Origin: Bacillus cabrialesii
GTDB taxonomy: Bacteria > Bacillota > Bacilli > Bacillales > Bacillaceae
NCBI RefSeq assembly: GCF_004124315.2
Contig: NZ_CP096889.1
Span: forward strand, 1,161,001 to 1,225,000
Reading direction: 5' to 3'
Length of the DNA: 64,000 bases
Part shown: piece by piece, positions 19,647-28,619 of the stretch
Layout of the letters: each line of letters opens with the position of its first letter
How positions within the stretch are numbered: position 1 is the stretch's first letter
Notes under the pieces: generated by a model
What the model was told of the DNA's origin: nothing
Seen by the model: only the letters and a program-made list of their open reading frames with translations
Databases searched by the model: none
Translations under genes and position numbers: made by a program

Positions 19647-19868
19647 TTACGCATTGGCTACGATCGGCTGATCTACCGCATCGTTGTCATACACATTTGT
19701 TGCGTTTTGGTAATTCATTACCTTGAGGCTGTCGCCGGTATTAAAGCTGCCGGCACCGGCAAACGTTCTGACCTGTGCCTGAGGAGAGATCGTAATGCAG
19801 TCCCCGATGTGAACGACTCCGCTCGTACCAATCGCATTAATTTTAAACGCTCCGACAATGGCCGGCAT
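19647..19868 (-). CDS. gerPA: Spore germination protein GerPA
   Basis: 73 residues ([23 protein letters not shown]), a paralogue of GerPF. The shared motif [10 protein letters not shown] is at residues 14-23. First gene of the six-gene operon, preceded by a sigma-K-type promoter 76 bp upstream and by an AAAGGATG ribosome site. In B. subtilis the operon is made in the mother cell late in sporulation. Confidence 0.95.
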
Positions 19869-19943
19869 ACGAGCACATCCTTTGTTGTAAAATTGAAAAA
19901 AGGCGGGTAAAGTAAAAATAGAATTTGTTTGGGCTATTCACGA

Positions 19944-19970
19944 TAGCTTATGACAAACGCACATATGTGT
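19944..19970 (-). promoter_or_regulatory. Sigma-K-type promoter of gerPA-PF
   Basis: On the minus strand CATAAGCTA (19952-19944) matches the sigma-K -10 pattern CATAnnnTA exactly, with an AC at 19970-19969 and a 16 bp spacer. A perfect 10-bp palindrome CACATATGTG (19960-19969) overlaps the -35 end. Sigma-K control of gerP is established in B. subtilis; the exact boxes are my reading. Confidence 0.7.
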
Positions 19971-20252
19971 GAGAGAAATTTAAAGGGGCATTTCGGCTTC
20001 GAGATTTTTTTCGGCCTTTATGTTTAAATATGTTCAAAAGCGGGTATTGTTTAGCGGAAATGCGGCATTGACTGCCGCTGTCCGCCTGCGTGATGGTGTT
20101 TTGCGTGCAGAAATGCTTTTTTGGAGTATGTCGTGCTGCGGTATCCGGTTTTTGGGCGGGCGCATTCTCGCCCTGAGGTATATCCCAGAAGTGATTGCTG
20201 AGCAAAAAGCGGAGTTACATGCGGTGTATTCAAAATCGTTATAGAAAATGAT
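19971..20252. other. Unassigned stretch between gerPA promoter and yisI
   Basis: About 280 bp without a supported gene. Frames of 74-85 codons are open on both strands, for example plus 20020-20244 and minus 20205-19948, but none has a ribosome site and their compositions look random. The GC content is higher than in nearby spacers. It could hold a small RNA or a lost gene; I see no firm structure. Confidence 0.35.
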
Positions 20253-20423
20253 TCACATACGGGAGCTTTCAGAACATCCCACAAAAATCATTTCTTCTTT
20301 AATTCGGCTGTTCAGCAAACTGTCAAGCTCTTGGCTGCATTGAATCGTTTCCTCTGAATTCATGCCATATTTTTGTGCTGTTTCAATTAGTATGATTCTC
20401 ATTTCTTCAATTTTACTGTTCAT
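20253..20423 (-). CDS. yisI: Spo0E-like Spo0A-P phosphatase YisI
   Basis: 56 residues (MNSKIEEMRIILIETAQKYG), two amphipathic helices with the Spo0E signature SQELDSLL in the second. This small family dephosphorylates Spo0A-P and delays sporulation. GGAGATAGTGTA precedes the ATG at 20423; the longer open frame to 20462 is not needed. It is 140 bp downstream of yisJ, behind a terminator, so it is probably transcribed on its own. Confidence 0.9.
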   Translation of the reverse strand: MNSKIEEMRIILIETAQKYGMNSEETIQCSQELDSLLNSRIKEEMIFVGCSESSRM

Positions 20424-20520
20424 TACACTATCTCCAATTCTAGATTTTATTTTGATAAACACAGGATATCGTTAGTATAACCTATTTTTGCTGAAAAGGT
20501 TGCCTTTCGTCAATTTGACT

Positions 20521-20552
20521 AAAAAAGCGACATTTTTTGCTGCGGCTTTTTT
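20521..20552 (-). terminator. Terminator downstream of yisJ
   Basis: AAAAAAGC pairs with GCTTTTTT across a 16-base AT-rich loop; the minus-strand T run follows. It separates yisJ from yisI. Confidence 0.65.
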
Positions 20553-20565
20553 AATAAAAAAAGGA

Positions 20566-21489
20566 CTATAGTCTTGCTAAGTGTGCTTGCAAAAAGTCCT
20601 GCCGCTCTTCAATTTCTCTAAGTATGTTTGTCTGCTCCTTTTCGAATTGCAGGGGGCTTTTTTTTATGAAAGGATCATCGTCAGCTTTTTGACAAATGTC
20701 AAGATGCCAATCGCTGATGAAAGGAGACAATCGTTCAATGGTAAACGACCGGTTCAGTACGTTCTTCATTAATGTATGATATTGCGACCGGAAGGCGGGT
20801 ATGGAGAGAAGCCTTGCCGCCAGTGTCCGTCCTTTTGTCAGCAGAGGATCTTCGTCAGAACTGACGGGTGCCGCCAGTACTCTTGTCTCCATCGGGGTAA
20901 CATGGAGACGGCCGGATTCGTTTGGACAACATGCATAGTAAAAGCCTTGACTGGTGCATGCGCTTCCGATCAGGCAAAGGAAAAATAGCTTGACATCCAG
21001 ATACATTTTAATCCGTTCAGCCAACTCGCCATCTTCAGCTGTACGGATCAGCGTGAGGAATTCGTGTAAGAACGCGGAAGATTCCTCTTTACAAACGGAC
21101 AGCGGAACCCTCGGATCTGCGATATTCACTCGGCAGCCTGCTCTGTCGGCCAGCTGTTGGTTCTTGATGTTCAAATAAATGCCTTCTGGCTGGCCATTGA
21201 TGGTCAAAAAGCTGTACGAGGCAGCGGGTGCGGGAACGCCAATCTGTTCAAAAAAACAATAGGCGAGCCTGCGCCGCATCAGGGACGGATCAACCTGTTC
21301 CGCATTCAAAAAAAGTGTGCTCTCACCAAGCAGAGATTGTTCCCAGCTGATTTCATAGGATGCCTTTTCCGCTCTGTCACGCTGTGTGAGAAGAATGGGA
21401 GAAACGGATCGGTCTGTCACCAGAAGCCCTTTGGCAGTGCCTTTACGATTCAGCTGCTGCCGATGAAAAAATAAATGTACGCTCTCCAT
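20566..21489 (-). CDS. yisJ: CotH-family protein YisJ, probably catalytically degenerate
   Basis: 307 residues. The central part (DPSLMRRRLAYCFFEQIGVP followed by FLTINGQPEGIYLNI) is the conserved core of the CotH spore-coat kinase family. In active CotH proteins this is followed by a motif of the W-D-x-D type. Here the matching segment, LHVTPMETRVLAAPVSSDEDP, has no such aspartate pair. It is also somewhat shorter than CotH. GGAGGAGGAAAGAAT precedes the ATG. A spore-coat role is inferred from the family; it may be a pseudokinase or bind another partner. Confidence 0.75.
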   Translation of the reverse strand: MESVHLFFHRQQLNRKGTAKGLLVTDRSVSPILLTQRDRAEKASYEISWEQSLLGESTLFLNAEQVDPSLMRRRLAYCFFEQIGVPAPAASYSFLTINGQPEGIYLNIKNQQLADRAGCRVNIADPRVPLSVCKEESSAFLHEFLTLIRTAEDGELAERIKMYLDVKLFFLCLIGSACTSQGFYYACCPNESGRLHVTPMETRVLAAPVSSDEDPLLTKGRTLAARLLSIPAFRSQYHTLMKNVLNRSFTIERLSPFISDWHLDICQKADDDPFIKKSPLQFEKEQTNILREIEERQDFLQAHLARL

Positions 21490-21643
21490 ATTCTTTCCTC
21501 CTCCTCAAAACGACATTTGCATGATATGTGCAGGAAGCCCGTCTTGAAACGAAATGAAAACGGATATGAGAAAAAGGGATTTCAGCATTCGACAGAGAAT
21601 ACATGAAGGAGCATTCTGATTTAAAAGATGATGGAGGAATAAC

Positions 21644-22549
21644 ATGAAATTTGCGACAGGGGAACTTTACAACCGAATGTTTGTCGGCCTGATCATTGAT
21701 GATGAGAAAATTATGGATTTGCAAAAGGCTGAAAAAAAACTGTTTGAACTTGAGACAATTCCGGGATCGCTGATTGAATGTATCGCAGAAGGGGATAAAT
21801 TTGTTGCGCATGCAAGACAGCTGGCCGAATGGGCAAAGAAACCGAATGATGAACTGGGATCATTTATGTATTCATTATCCGATGTGAAGCTGCATGCGCC
21901 CATTCCTAAGCCGTCAAAAAATATTATCTGCATCGGCAAAAACTACCGTGACCACGCGATTGAAATGGGAAGCGAAGCTGACATCCCGGAGCATCCGATG
22001 GTATTTACAAAATCGCCGGTTACGGTTGCAGGGCACGGTGATACCGTAAACAGCCATGAAGAGGTCACCTCTCAGCTCGATTATGAAGGAGAGCTTGCTG
22101 TCGTCATCGGTAAAAGCGGGACCCGCATATCAAAAGAAGACGCATATGACCATGTTTTCGGATATACGATTGTGAATGATATCACGGCGCGTGATCTGCA
22201 AAAAAGGCATAAGCAGTTTTTTATCGGAAAAAGCCTGGATACGACATGTCCCATGGGACCGGTTCTTGTACATAAATCATCGATTCAGGAGCCGGAGCGC
22301 CTCAAGGTTGAAACGAGAGTCAACGGCGAGCTGCGCCAATCCGGTTCGGCAAGCAATATGATCTTTTCCATACCGGAATTAATTGAAACCCTCTCAAAGG
22401 GGATGACGCTGGAAGCGGGAGACATTATTGCGACCGGTACGCCGTCTGGCGTCGGAAAGGGCTTTACGCCGCCCAAATTCTTGCGGTCAGGCGACAAAAT
22501 CGACATTACGATTGACCCGATCGGAACGCTGTCAAACCAAATCGGCTGA
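21644..22549 (+). CDS. yisK: Fumarylacetoacetate hydrolase-fold enzyme YisK
   Basis: 301 residues: an N-terminal domain of about 90 residues, then the FAH fold with KNYRDHAIEMGS, DYEGELAVVIGK and the metal-binding Glu/Asp set, GYTIVNDITARDLQ, and the closing TGTPSGVGKG. FAH-fold enzymes use Mg or Mn to cleave C-C bonds or decarboxylate beta-keto acids. In B. subtilis YisK acts as an oxaloacetate decarboxylase and is linked to the MreB-like protein Mbl. It stands alone between a divergent yisJ and its own terminator. Confidence 0.9.
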   Translation: MKFATGELYNRMFVGLIIDDEKIMDLQKAEKKLFELETIPGSLIECIAEGDKFVAHARQLAEWAKKPNDELGSFMYSLSDVKLHAPIPKPSKNIICIGKNYRDHAIEMGSEADIPEHPMVFTKSPVTVAGHGDTVNSHEEVTSQLDYEGELAVVIGKSGTRISKEDAYDHVFGYTIVNDITARDLQKRHKQFFIGKSLDTTCPMGPVLVHKSSIQEPERLKVETRVNGELRQSGSASNMIFSIPELIETLSKGMTLEAGDIIATGTPSGVGKGFTPPKFLRSGDKIDITIDPIGTLSNQIG

Positions 22550-22560
22550 ATCAAACAGGA

Positions 22561-22587
22561 GGGCGGACACGGACCCGCCCGTTTTTT
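22561..22587 (+). terminator. Terminator of yisK
   Basis: GGGCGG pairs with CCGCCC over an 8-base loop, followed by G and six T. Confidence 0.85.
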
Positions 22588-22665
22588 CTGAGATTCATCT
22601 TTGTGGCAGAGGACAAGTTCATGGTACTATAAGTGGGGTAATTTTATCTGATAGGGGGAACCTGT

Positions 22666-23022
22666 ATGACACACCTACATATTACGACATGGGTGGTAGC
22701 GCTGATTCTGCTTTTCGTCAGCTACTCGCTGTATGCGTCAGGAAGTGCAAAGGGCGGAAAAATCACTCATATGATTCTGCGGTTATTCTATATCCTAATT
22801 ATTTTGACAGGAGCTGAGCTGTTTGTCCGCTTCGCCAACTGGAACGGAGAATACGCCGGCAAAATGATTCTTGGCATTATCACCATCGGCCTGATGGAAA
22901 TGCTCCTCATCCGCAAGAAAAAAGAAAAATCAACCGGAGGCCTATGGATCGGCTTCGTCATTGTCCTTGTGCTGACAGTGCTGCTCGGTCTGCATTTGCC
23001 AATCGGTTTTCAATTGTTTTAA
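22666..23022 (+). CDS. yisL: Small membrane protein YisL (UPF0344)
   Basis: 118 residues with four predicted membrane helices (HITTWVVALILLFVSYSLYA; MILRLFYILIILTGAELF; MILGIITIGLMEMLLI; FVIVLVLTVLLGLHL) and a KKKEKS loop. It belongs to the UPF0344 family of four-helix Firmicutes proteins with no known function. GATAGGGGGAACC precedes the ATG. Monocistronic. Confidence 0.85.
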   Translation: MTHLHITTWVVALILLFVSYSLYASGSAKGGKITHMILRLFYILIILTGAELFVRFANWNGEYAGKMILGIITIGLMEMLLIRKKKEKSTGGLWIGFVIVLVLTVLLGLHLPIGFQLF

Positions 23023-23034
23023 TAGAAAAGCGCG

Positions 23035-23065
23035 AACCCGGCTCTGTGAATGGAGCCGGGTTTTT
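23035..23065 (+). terminator. Terminator of yisL
   Basis: AACCCGGCTC and GAGCCGGGTT pair over an 8-base loop, followed by a T run. Confidence 0.9.
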
Positions 23066-23188
23066 GTGTGCTTCCTCCCTTTTATTCCAAATGATTTAAA
23101 ATAACCTTAAAATTCCCTGTAAGCGGTATCTCGTCCTATGAAATTATGATACCTTCAAGAAGATTCATTATTTTGCAGGAGGGATATC

Positions 23189-25873
23189 ATGAAACGCAGA
23201 AAATTCAGCTCGTTGGTGGCGGCAGTGCTCATTATTGCACTGATCTTCAGCCTTTTTTCTCCAGGAACCAAAGCGGCCGCGGCCGGTGCGATTGACCAGG
23301 CGCCTGCTCTGGAAAACGGCAAAGAGCAGACAGGCGCCGTGAAGGAACCCGAACAGGTAAAATGGTACAAAGTGACCCCGGGAAAAACGGATATTCAGAA
23401 AAACTCACATATGGCACTGACCGTAAAGAGTGATTCAGTACTCAATGTATCTGTATATCCAAGCAAGGAAAAAGCGCTTAAAGATGAAACATTTGAGATG
23501 TACCGTTCTTACACAGCGGAGGATGGAAAAAGCGAAATTATTTTTCCATACGCGTGGAGCGGCCCTTACTATGTAAAAGTTGAATATCTCGGAGAAGAAG
23601 AACCAGAGGAAGGCGGAACGGCAGAAGCAGCTGCGGAAGCCAAGTATACGATTGGGTATAAAGGCACCAAAAAGCAGCCGTCAGATTTAGAGGAGGAAGA
23701 AGCTTGTCCGGTGGAAATGAGTGTCGACCAGAAGAAATCAGGGAAAAGCATCCTGGACAAGCTGAGAGCGATTCGTGATGAGCAGTTAAGCCAAACAGCA
23801 GAAGGCAAAGAACTGACGAGCCTTTACTACAAAGCGGCGCCGTTTATCGTTGCTAAACTCGCACTCAATAAAACAGCGAGAAATGAAATCTATCAGGATC
23901 TTGTGACATTAAAGCCATTGTTTGATGATGTGTCAGAAAACGGTGCGTCATCCTCATATAAGATGACTGAAAAGGATCAAAAAGCAATCAATCGGCTTTA
24001 CGATACGGCTTTACAATCAGTCCCGTCTTTCCTTAAAAAGGAGATAAAGAAACAGGCGGAACGATTAAATATCAAGCAGCTGCAAGGCAAAACAGCAGGT
24101 GCGATTTTAACAGAAAACAAGATTGCGGCCAAAAGTCAAGTTCAGACAACAAAGGTCATTTTCAAGGTGAAGGACAATAAAAGCCTCTCATCCGTACATA
24201 ATGAAATGAAGGGCTTTTCTGCAAGCGCGCAATCGAAAAAAGACATTTCAAATGTGAAAAAGGCAAAGAAACTGTTTAATAACCTGTACTCATTTGAACT
24301 GCCAAAAGATGAGAAACAGAACGGCGCATATACGGCAAGCGCCAAACGGGTCAAAAGCGCCGCCGCGACATTATCCAAGATGTCTAACGTAGAATTTGCG
24401 GAACCTGTACAGGAATACAAGAGCCTGGCAAACGATATTCAGTATCCTTACCAATGGCCGCTTAAAAACACTGGTGAAAACGGCGGTGTCAAAAATGCGG
24501 ATGTGAAATACGAGCCTGCCAGCACATTGCTGTCCAAGCGCAAGCTGAACGATACATTGGTTGCGGTAGTAGACACAGGTGTGGACAGCTCGCTTGCCGA
24601 TTTAAAAGGAAAAGTAAGAACCGATCTCGGACGCAATTTTGTCGGAAGGAATAACAACGCAATGGATGATCAGGGGCATGGAACGCACGTTGCCGGAATT
24701 ATCGCCGCCCAAAGCGATAACGGCTATTCAATGACTGGTTTGAACGCCAAAGCGAAAATCATCCCTGTCAAAGTGCTTGATTCCACAGGCTACGGAGATA
24801 CTGAACAAATCGCACTCGGCATCAAATATGCTGCTGACAAAGGAGCAAAGGTGATTAATTTAAGTTTAGGCGGAGGCTACAGCCGCGTGCTTGAATTTGC
24901 TTTGAAATACGCAGCTGACAAAAATGTCTTGATTGCCGCAGCCAGCGGGAATGACGGAGCCAATTCCTTATCCTATCCTGCATCTTCTAAATATGTGATG
25001 TCAGTCGGAGCAACGAACCGCATGGATATGACCGCGGATTTTTCTAACTATGGTAAAGGTCTGGACATCTCTGCTCCAGGGTCTGATATCCCGAGCTTAG
25101 TGCCGAACGGAAATGTCACATACATGAGCGGAACATCCATGGCGACGCCATATGCTGCCGCTGCTGCGGGACTGCTGTTTGCTCAAAATCCTAAGCTGAA
25201 AAGAACAGAAGCAGAGGATATTTTGAAAAAGACGGCGGACGATATTTCCTTTGAAAGCGTCGATGGCGAAGAAGAGGAATTGTATGATGATAATGGTGAT
25301 CCAATTGATATTCCGAAGACGCCTGGAGTAGACTGGCACTCAGGCTACGGACGGCTGAATGTCATGAAGGCTGTCAGCGCAGCTGATCTGAAGCTCAAGG
25401 TCAACAAACTGGAAAGCACACAAACAGCCGTCAGAGGAAGCGCGAAAGAAGGCGCGCTTATCGAGGTGATGAGCGGCAAGAAAAAACTCGGCAGCGCCAA
25501 AGCCGGAAAAGACGGTGCTTTCAAGGTCAATATCCCGACTCAAAAACAAGATCAAGTGCTGTATGTGAAAGCGGTAAAAGGCGATGCGAAAACATCGTAT
25601 AAAGTTGTCGCCGTCAAAGGAAAACCTTCCGGCACCCCGAAAGTAAATGCAGTGAAAACGAAGGATACGGCAGTGAAAGGGAAGGCGAACAGCAAGGCGA
25701 TGATCAGAGTGAAAAACAAATCAAAGAAAGTCATTGCTTCTGCCAAGGCTGACGCAAAAGGAACGTTCACGGTGAAAATCAAAAAACAAAAAGCCGGAAC
25801 AGTGCTGTACGTCACGGCTGCTGATACAGATAAAAAAGAAAGCAAGGATGTAAAAGTCGTCGTTGAAAAGTAA
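23189..25873 (+). CDS. wprA: Cell wall-associated serine protease WprA
   Basis: 894 residues. A signal peptide (MKRRKFSSLVAAVLIIALIF, then an AAAA-type cleavage region near residue 32) is followed by a long propeptide-like region that in B. subtilis yields the wall protein CWBP23. The subtilisin domain, CWBP52, has its triad at Asp462 (VVDTGVD), His497 (GHGTHVAG) and Ser650 (SGTSMATP). Two Ig-like repeats of about 80 residues rich in Lys close the protein and may bind the anionic wall. It takes part in extracellular quality control and wall turnover. GGAGGGATATC precedes the ATG. Confidence 0.97.
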   Translation: MKRRKFSSLVAAVLIIALIFSLFSPGTKAAAAGAIDQAPALENGKEQTGAVKEPEQVKWYKVTPGKTDIQKNSHMALTVKSDSVLNVSVYPSKEKALKDETFEMYRSYTAEDGKSEIIFPYAWSGPYYVKVEYLGEEEPEEGGTAEAAAEAKYTIGYKGTKKQPSDLEEEEACPVEMSVDQKKSGKSILDKLRAIRDEQLSQTAEGKELTSLYYKAAPFIVAKLALNKTARNEIYQDLVTLKPLFDDVSENGASSSYKMTEKDQKAINRLYDTALQSVPSFLKKEIKKQAERLNIKQLQGKTAGAILTENKIAAKSQVQTTKVIFKVKDNKSLSSVHNEMKGFSASAQSKKDISNVKKAKKLFNNLYSFELPKDEKQNGAYTASAKRVKSAAATLSKMSNVEFAEPVQEYKSLANDIQYPYQWPLKNTGENGGVKNADVKYEPASTLLSKRKLNDTLVAVVDTGVDSSLADLKGKVRTDLGRNFVGRNNNAMDDQGHGTHVAGIIAAQSDNGYSMTGLNAKAKIIPVKVLDSTGYGDTEQIALGIKYAADKGAKVINLSLGGGYSRVLEFALKYAADKNVLIAAASGNDGANSLSYPASSKYVMSVGATNRMDMTADFSNYGKGLDISAPGSDIPSLVPNGNVTYMSGTSMATPYAAAAAGLLFAQNPKLKRTEAEDILKKTADDISFESVDGEEEELYDDNGDPIDIPKTPGVDWHSGYGRLNVMKAVSAADLKLKVNKLESTQTAVRGSAKEGALIEVMSGKKKLGSAKAGKDGAFKVNIPTQKQDQVLYVKAVKGDAKTSYKVVAVKGKPSGTPKVNAVKTKDTAVKGKANSKAMIRVKNKSKKVIASAKADAKGTFTVKIKKQKAGTVLYVTAADTDKKESKDVKVVVEK

Positions 25874-25875
25874 CC

Positions 25876-25906
25876 AAAAAGCGGTGCTCGCTGCACCGCT
25901 TTTTTA
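25876..25906. terminator. Bidirectional terminator between wprA and yisN
   Basis: AAAAAGCGGTGC pairs with GCACCGCTTTTTT over a 5-base loop; wprA and yisN converge here. Confidence 0.9.
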
Positions 25907-26461
25907 TTTGCGTCTCCGCTGCACCGCTGAATACATAATGGATCGCTTTCCATTTGAAGCCGTCCATTCGAAACGGTCTCCTGTCCCGTCATAGCTGTAG
26001 TGATGCTGCACCGCGCATTGGGCGATGTCGTTGGAAAAGTGATAAAAAGAAACACCCTGCTCCTCCGATGTATTCGAAAAGACTCCTTTATTATAAGAAA
26101 ATACGCAATCGAATACCGATAAGCCAAAGCTGTGCAGATGCTGTAAAAACGCCAGAAAGGTTTCGTCATCCAGCGAATCCAAAAGCACCATGAGCGGCCG
26201 TTTGACCGATTTTTCATAGCGGATGCGTTCTCCGCCTGAAAGGGAGATGTTTTCCTCACCGCATATCAGAACCAATTGATCCTGAAAGCCGGCCTGCTCC
26301 CATTTTCCTTTATGCTGTATCCAGATTGGACCGTGATGAAGACTGTCCGCCAGCAGTATATCGCCTTCCTCGTTTTCGATTAAACAGATGCCATCTTCAA
26401 TGAGGATGGTGCCGTATTCCCATTTTTGTTCCTCTTTATATAATAATTGTTTCCGCTTCAT
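25904..26461 (-). CDS. yisN: Uncharacterised protein YisN
   Basis: About 185 residues from the ATG at 26461 (MKRKQLLYKEEQ), 9 bases after GGAG; the open frame extends 26 more codons without a better site. The protein is soluble, acidic and beta-rich in the first half (GTILIEDGICLIENEEGDILLA), with no signal or membrane segment. I do not recognise a functional family. It is divergent from asnO across about 170 bp and converges on wprA. The name is from gene order. Confidence 0.7.
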   Translation of the reverse strand: MKRKQLLYKEEQKWEYGTILIEDGICLIENEEGDILLADSLHHGPIWIQHKGKWEQAGFQDQLVLICGEENISLSGGERIRYEKSVKRPLMVLLDSLDDETFLAFLQHLHSFGLSVFDCVFSYNKGVFSNTSEEQGVSFYHFSNDIAQCAVQHHYSYDGTGDRFEWTASNGKRSIMYSAVQRRRK

Positions 26462-26539
26462 GCATGCTGTCTCCTTTTTCTTCTTTCCTCTCTTTTCTTT
26501 CCAATTCGAGCCTGTCCCATACAACTCTTTTGTGGACAA

Positions 26540-26569
26540 ATCAACTATCTGCCTATAGATGCATAAACT
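26540..26569 (+). promoter_or_regulatory. Candidate sigma-E promoter of asnO
   Basis: CATAAACT at 26562-26569 resembles the sigma-E -10 box, with ATCAACTA 14 bp upstream as a weak -35. AsnO is a sporulation enzyme in B. subtilis, which makes this reading plausible. Confidence 0.4.
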
Positions 26570-26630
26570 TACTAAGGTGCTGAAAGAAACGAAATGGTTA
26601 CGAAAGATTAGGGATTGGAGCTGATATCAC

Positions 26631-28475
26631 ATGTGTGGAATTACGGGTTGGGTCGATTTTAAAAAGCAGCTCGTCCAGGAAAAACAAACGATCAACAGAA
26701 TGACAGATACTCTTTCCAAACGGGGGCCTGATGACTCTAACGTTTGGGGGGAGCACCATGTTTTATTCGGACATAAAAGGCTTGCGGTTGTCGATATTGA
26801 AGGCGGGCGCCAGCCGATGGCATGCACTTATAAAGGGGATATGTACACCATTATTTACAATGGCGAGCTGTATAACACGGAAGATCTGCGCAAGGAATTG
26901 CGGGCGCGGGGCCATCAGTTCGAACGTACATCAGATACCGAGGTGCTGCTGCACAGCTACATTGAATGGCAGGAAGACTGTGTAGATCACCTCAATGGCA
27001 TATTCGCTTTTGCTGTGTGGGATGAAAAGCGTGATCTGTTGTTTGCCGCGAGAGACCGTCTCGGCGTGAAGCCGTTTTTTTACACGGAGCAAGGATCTTC
27101 TTTTCTCTTCGGGTCAGAAATCAAAGCGATCCTCGCACACCCTGAGGTAAAAGCGCGGGTGGACAGAACAGGACTTTCTGAAATTTTCGGGCTCGGACCG
27201 TCCAGAACCCCGGGTACCGGCGTATTTAAAGGCATAAGAGAAGTCCGTCCCGCTCACGCGCTGACGTTTTCTAAAGACGGGCTGAATATTTGGCGTTATT
27301 GGAATGTCGAAAGCGAAACACATACGGACAGTTTTGATGACACGGTTGCCAATGTCAGATCGCTGTTTCAGGACGCGGTGACGCGGCAGCTTGTCTCGGA
27401 TGTGCCGGTTTGTACGTTCCTATCAGGCGGTCTTGACTCAAGCGCGATTACAGCGATTGCGGCGGGCCACTTTGAAAAGGAAGGAAAAGCACCGCTTCAT
27501 ACTTATTCGATTGATTACGAAGAGAACGATAAATTTTTTCAAGCGAGTGCCTTTCAGCCGAATGACGACGGACCTTGGATTGAAAAAATGACAGAGGCCT
27601 TCGGCACAACACACCACAAATGCGTCATCAGCCAAAAGAATCTCGTCGATCATTTGGAGGAAGCCGTGCTGGTTAAAGATTTGCCGGGAATGGCTGATGT
27701 CGACTCGTCCTTGCTGTGGTTTTGCCGGGAAATCAAAAAGGACTTTGTCGTCAGCCTGTCGGGCGAGTGCGCGGATGAGATTTTCGGCGGGTACCCGTGG
27801 TTCCATATGGCAGACGTTGAGTCGGGCTTTCCGTGGATGCGGTCAACGGAGGAGCGGATCAAGCTGCTTTCTGATTCATGGCAGAAAAAATTGAATCTCA
27901 AAGAATACGTAAATGCCAAATACGAAGAAACCTTGGCGGAAACGCCATTATTAGATGGAGAAACGGGTGTGGACAAAGCAAGAAGACAGCTGTTCTATTT
28001 AAATATGCTGTGGTTTATGACGAACCTTTTGGATCGTAAGGATCGCATGAGCATGGGTGCGAGCCTTGAAGTGCGGGTGCCGTTTGCCGATCACCGGCTC
28101 GTGGAATATGTATGGAATATCCCATGGGAAATGAAAATGCATGACAATCGGGAAAAAGGTATTTTACGCAAAGCGCTCGAGGGCATTTTGCCTGATGACA
28201 TTCTGTATCGCAAAAAAAGCCCGTATCCGAAAACACACCACCCGGAATATACAAAAGGCGTCAGCGAATGGCTGAAAACGATCAGAAGCCAAAAGGACTC
28301 CGTGCTCCATACCTTGCTGGACAGAAAACAATTGGATCAGCTCTTAGATACGGAAGGCTCCTCCTTCAAGGTGCCGTGGTTCGGACAGCTCATGAAAGGG
28401 CCTCAGCTGATCGCCCACCTTGCCCAAATCCATACATGGTTTGAAGCGTATCGCATTGATATTGATGAGGGGTAG
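26631..28475 (+). CDS. asnO: Asparagine synthetase (glutamine-hydrolysing) AsnO
   Basis: 614 residues. The N-terminal class II glutaminase begins MCGITGW, with Cys2 as nucleophile after Met removal; it includes YNGELYN and the RDRLGVKP loop. The C-terminal synthetase has the PP-loop SGGLDSS near residue 265 and the SGECADEIFGGYPW segment. It amidates aspartate using glutamine and ATP. B. subtilis has three such enzymes and AsnO is the one used in sporulation. It is followed by a strong terminator. Confidence 0.95.
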   Translation: MCGITGWVDFKKQLVQEKQTINRMTDTLSKRGPDDSNVWGEHHVLFGHKRLAVVDIEGGRQPMACTYKGDMYTIIYNGELYNTEDLRKELRARGHQFERTSDTEVLLHSYIEWQEDCVDHLNGIFAFAVWDEKRDLLFAARDRLGVKPFFYTEQGSSFLFGSEIKAILAHPEVKARVDRTGLSEIFGLGPSRTPGTGVFKGIREVRPAHALTFSKDGLNIWRYWNVESETHTDSFDDTVANVRSLFQDAVTRQLVSDVPVCTFLSGGLDSSAITAIAAGHFEKEGKAPLHTYSIDYEENDKFFQASAFQPNDDGPWIEKMTEAFGTTHHKCVISQKNLVDHLEEAVLVKDLPGMADVDSSLLWFCREIKKDFVVSLSGECADEIFGGYPWFHMADVESGFPWMRSTEERIKLLSDSWQKKLNLKEYVNAKYEETLAETPLLDGETGVDKARRQLFYLNMLWFMTNLLDRKDRMSMGASLEVRVPFADHRLVEYVWNIPWEMKMHDNREKGILRKALEGILPDDILYRKKSPYPKTHHPEYTKGVSEWLKTIRSQKDSVLHTLLDRKQLDQLLDTEGSSFKVPWFGQLMKGPQLIAHLAQIHTWFEAYRIDIDEG

Positions 28476-28524
28476 GTTCAATGCAAATGTGATTAAAAGC
28501 CAGAGATGTATAGATTAAAATAAG

Positions 28525-28570
28525 AAGGATAGATGAGCAGAGAAAATATATGCTCTATCTATCCTTTTTT
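28525..28570 (+). terminator. Terminator of asnO
   Basis: AAGGATAGATGAGCA pairs with TGCTC and ATCTATCCTT with one bulged base, over a 10-base AT loop, followed by TTTT. Confidence 0.85.
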
Positions 28571-28619
28571 GTACAACAGCACTATCGAATTGTTGCTGCG
28601 CCAAAGTTCCCGCGTTCCT

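Noticed and set aside
20020..20244. 74-codon plus-strand frame upstream of yisI
   Set aside because: No ribosome site before the ATG, no recognisable pattern, and other frames of similar length are open on the other strand. Recorded only as unassigned sequence.
25380..25870. Lys- and Ala-rich end of wprA as a separate gene or tandem repeat array
   Set aside because: It is in frame with the protease and forms two Ig-like modules; no internal start is seen.
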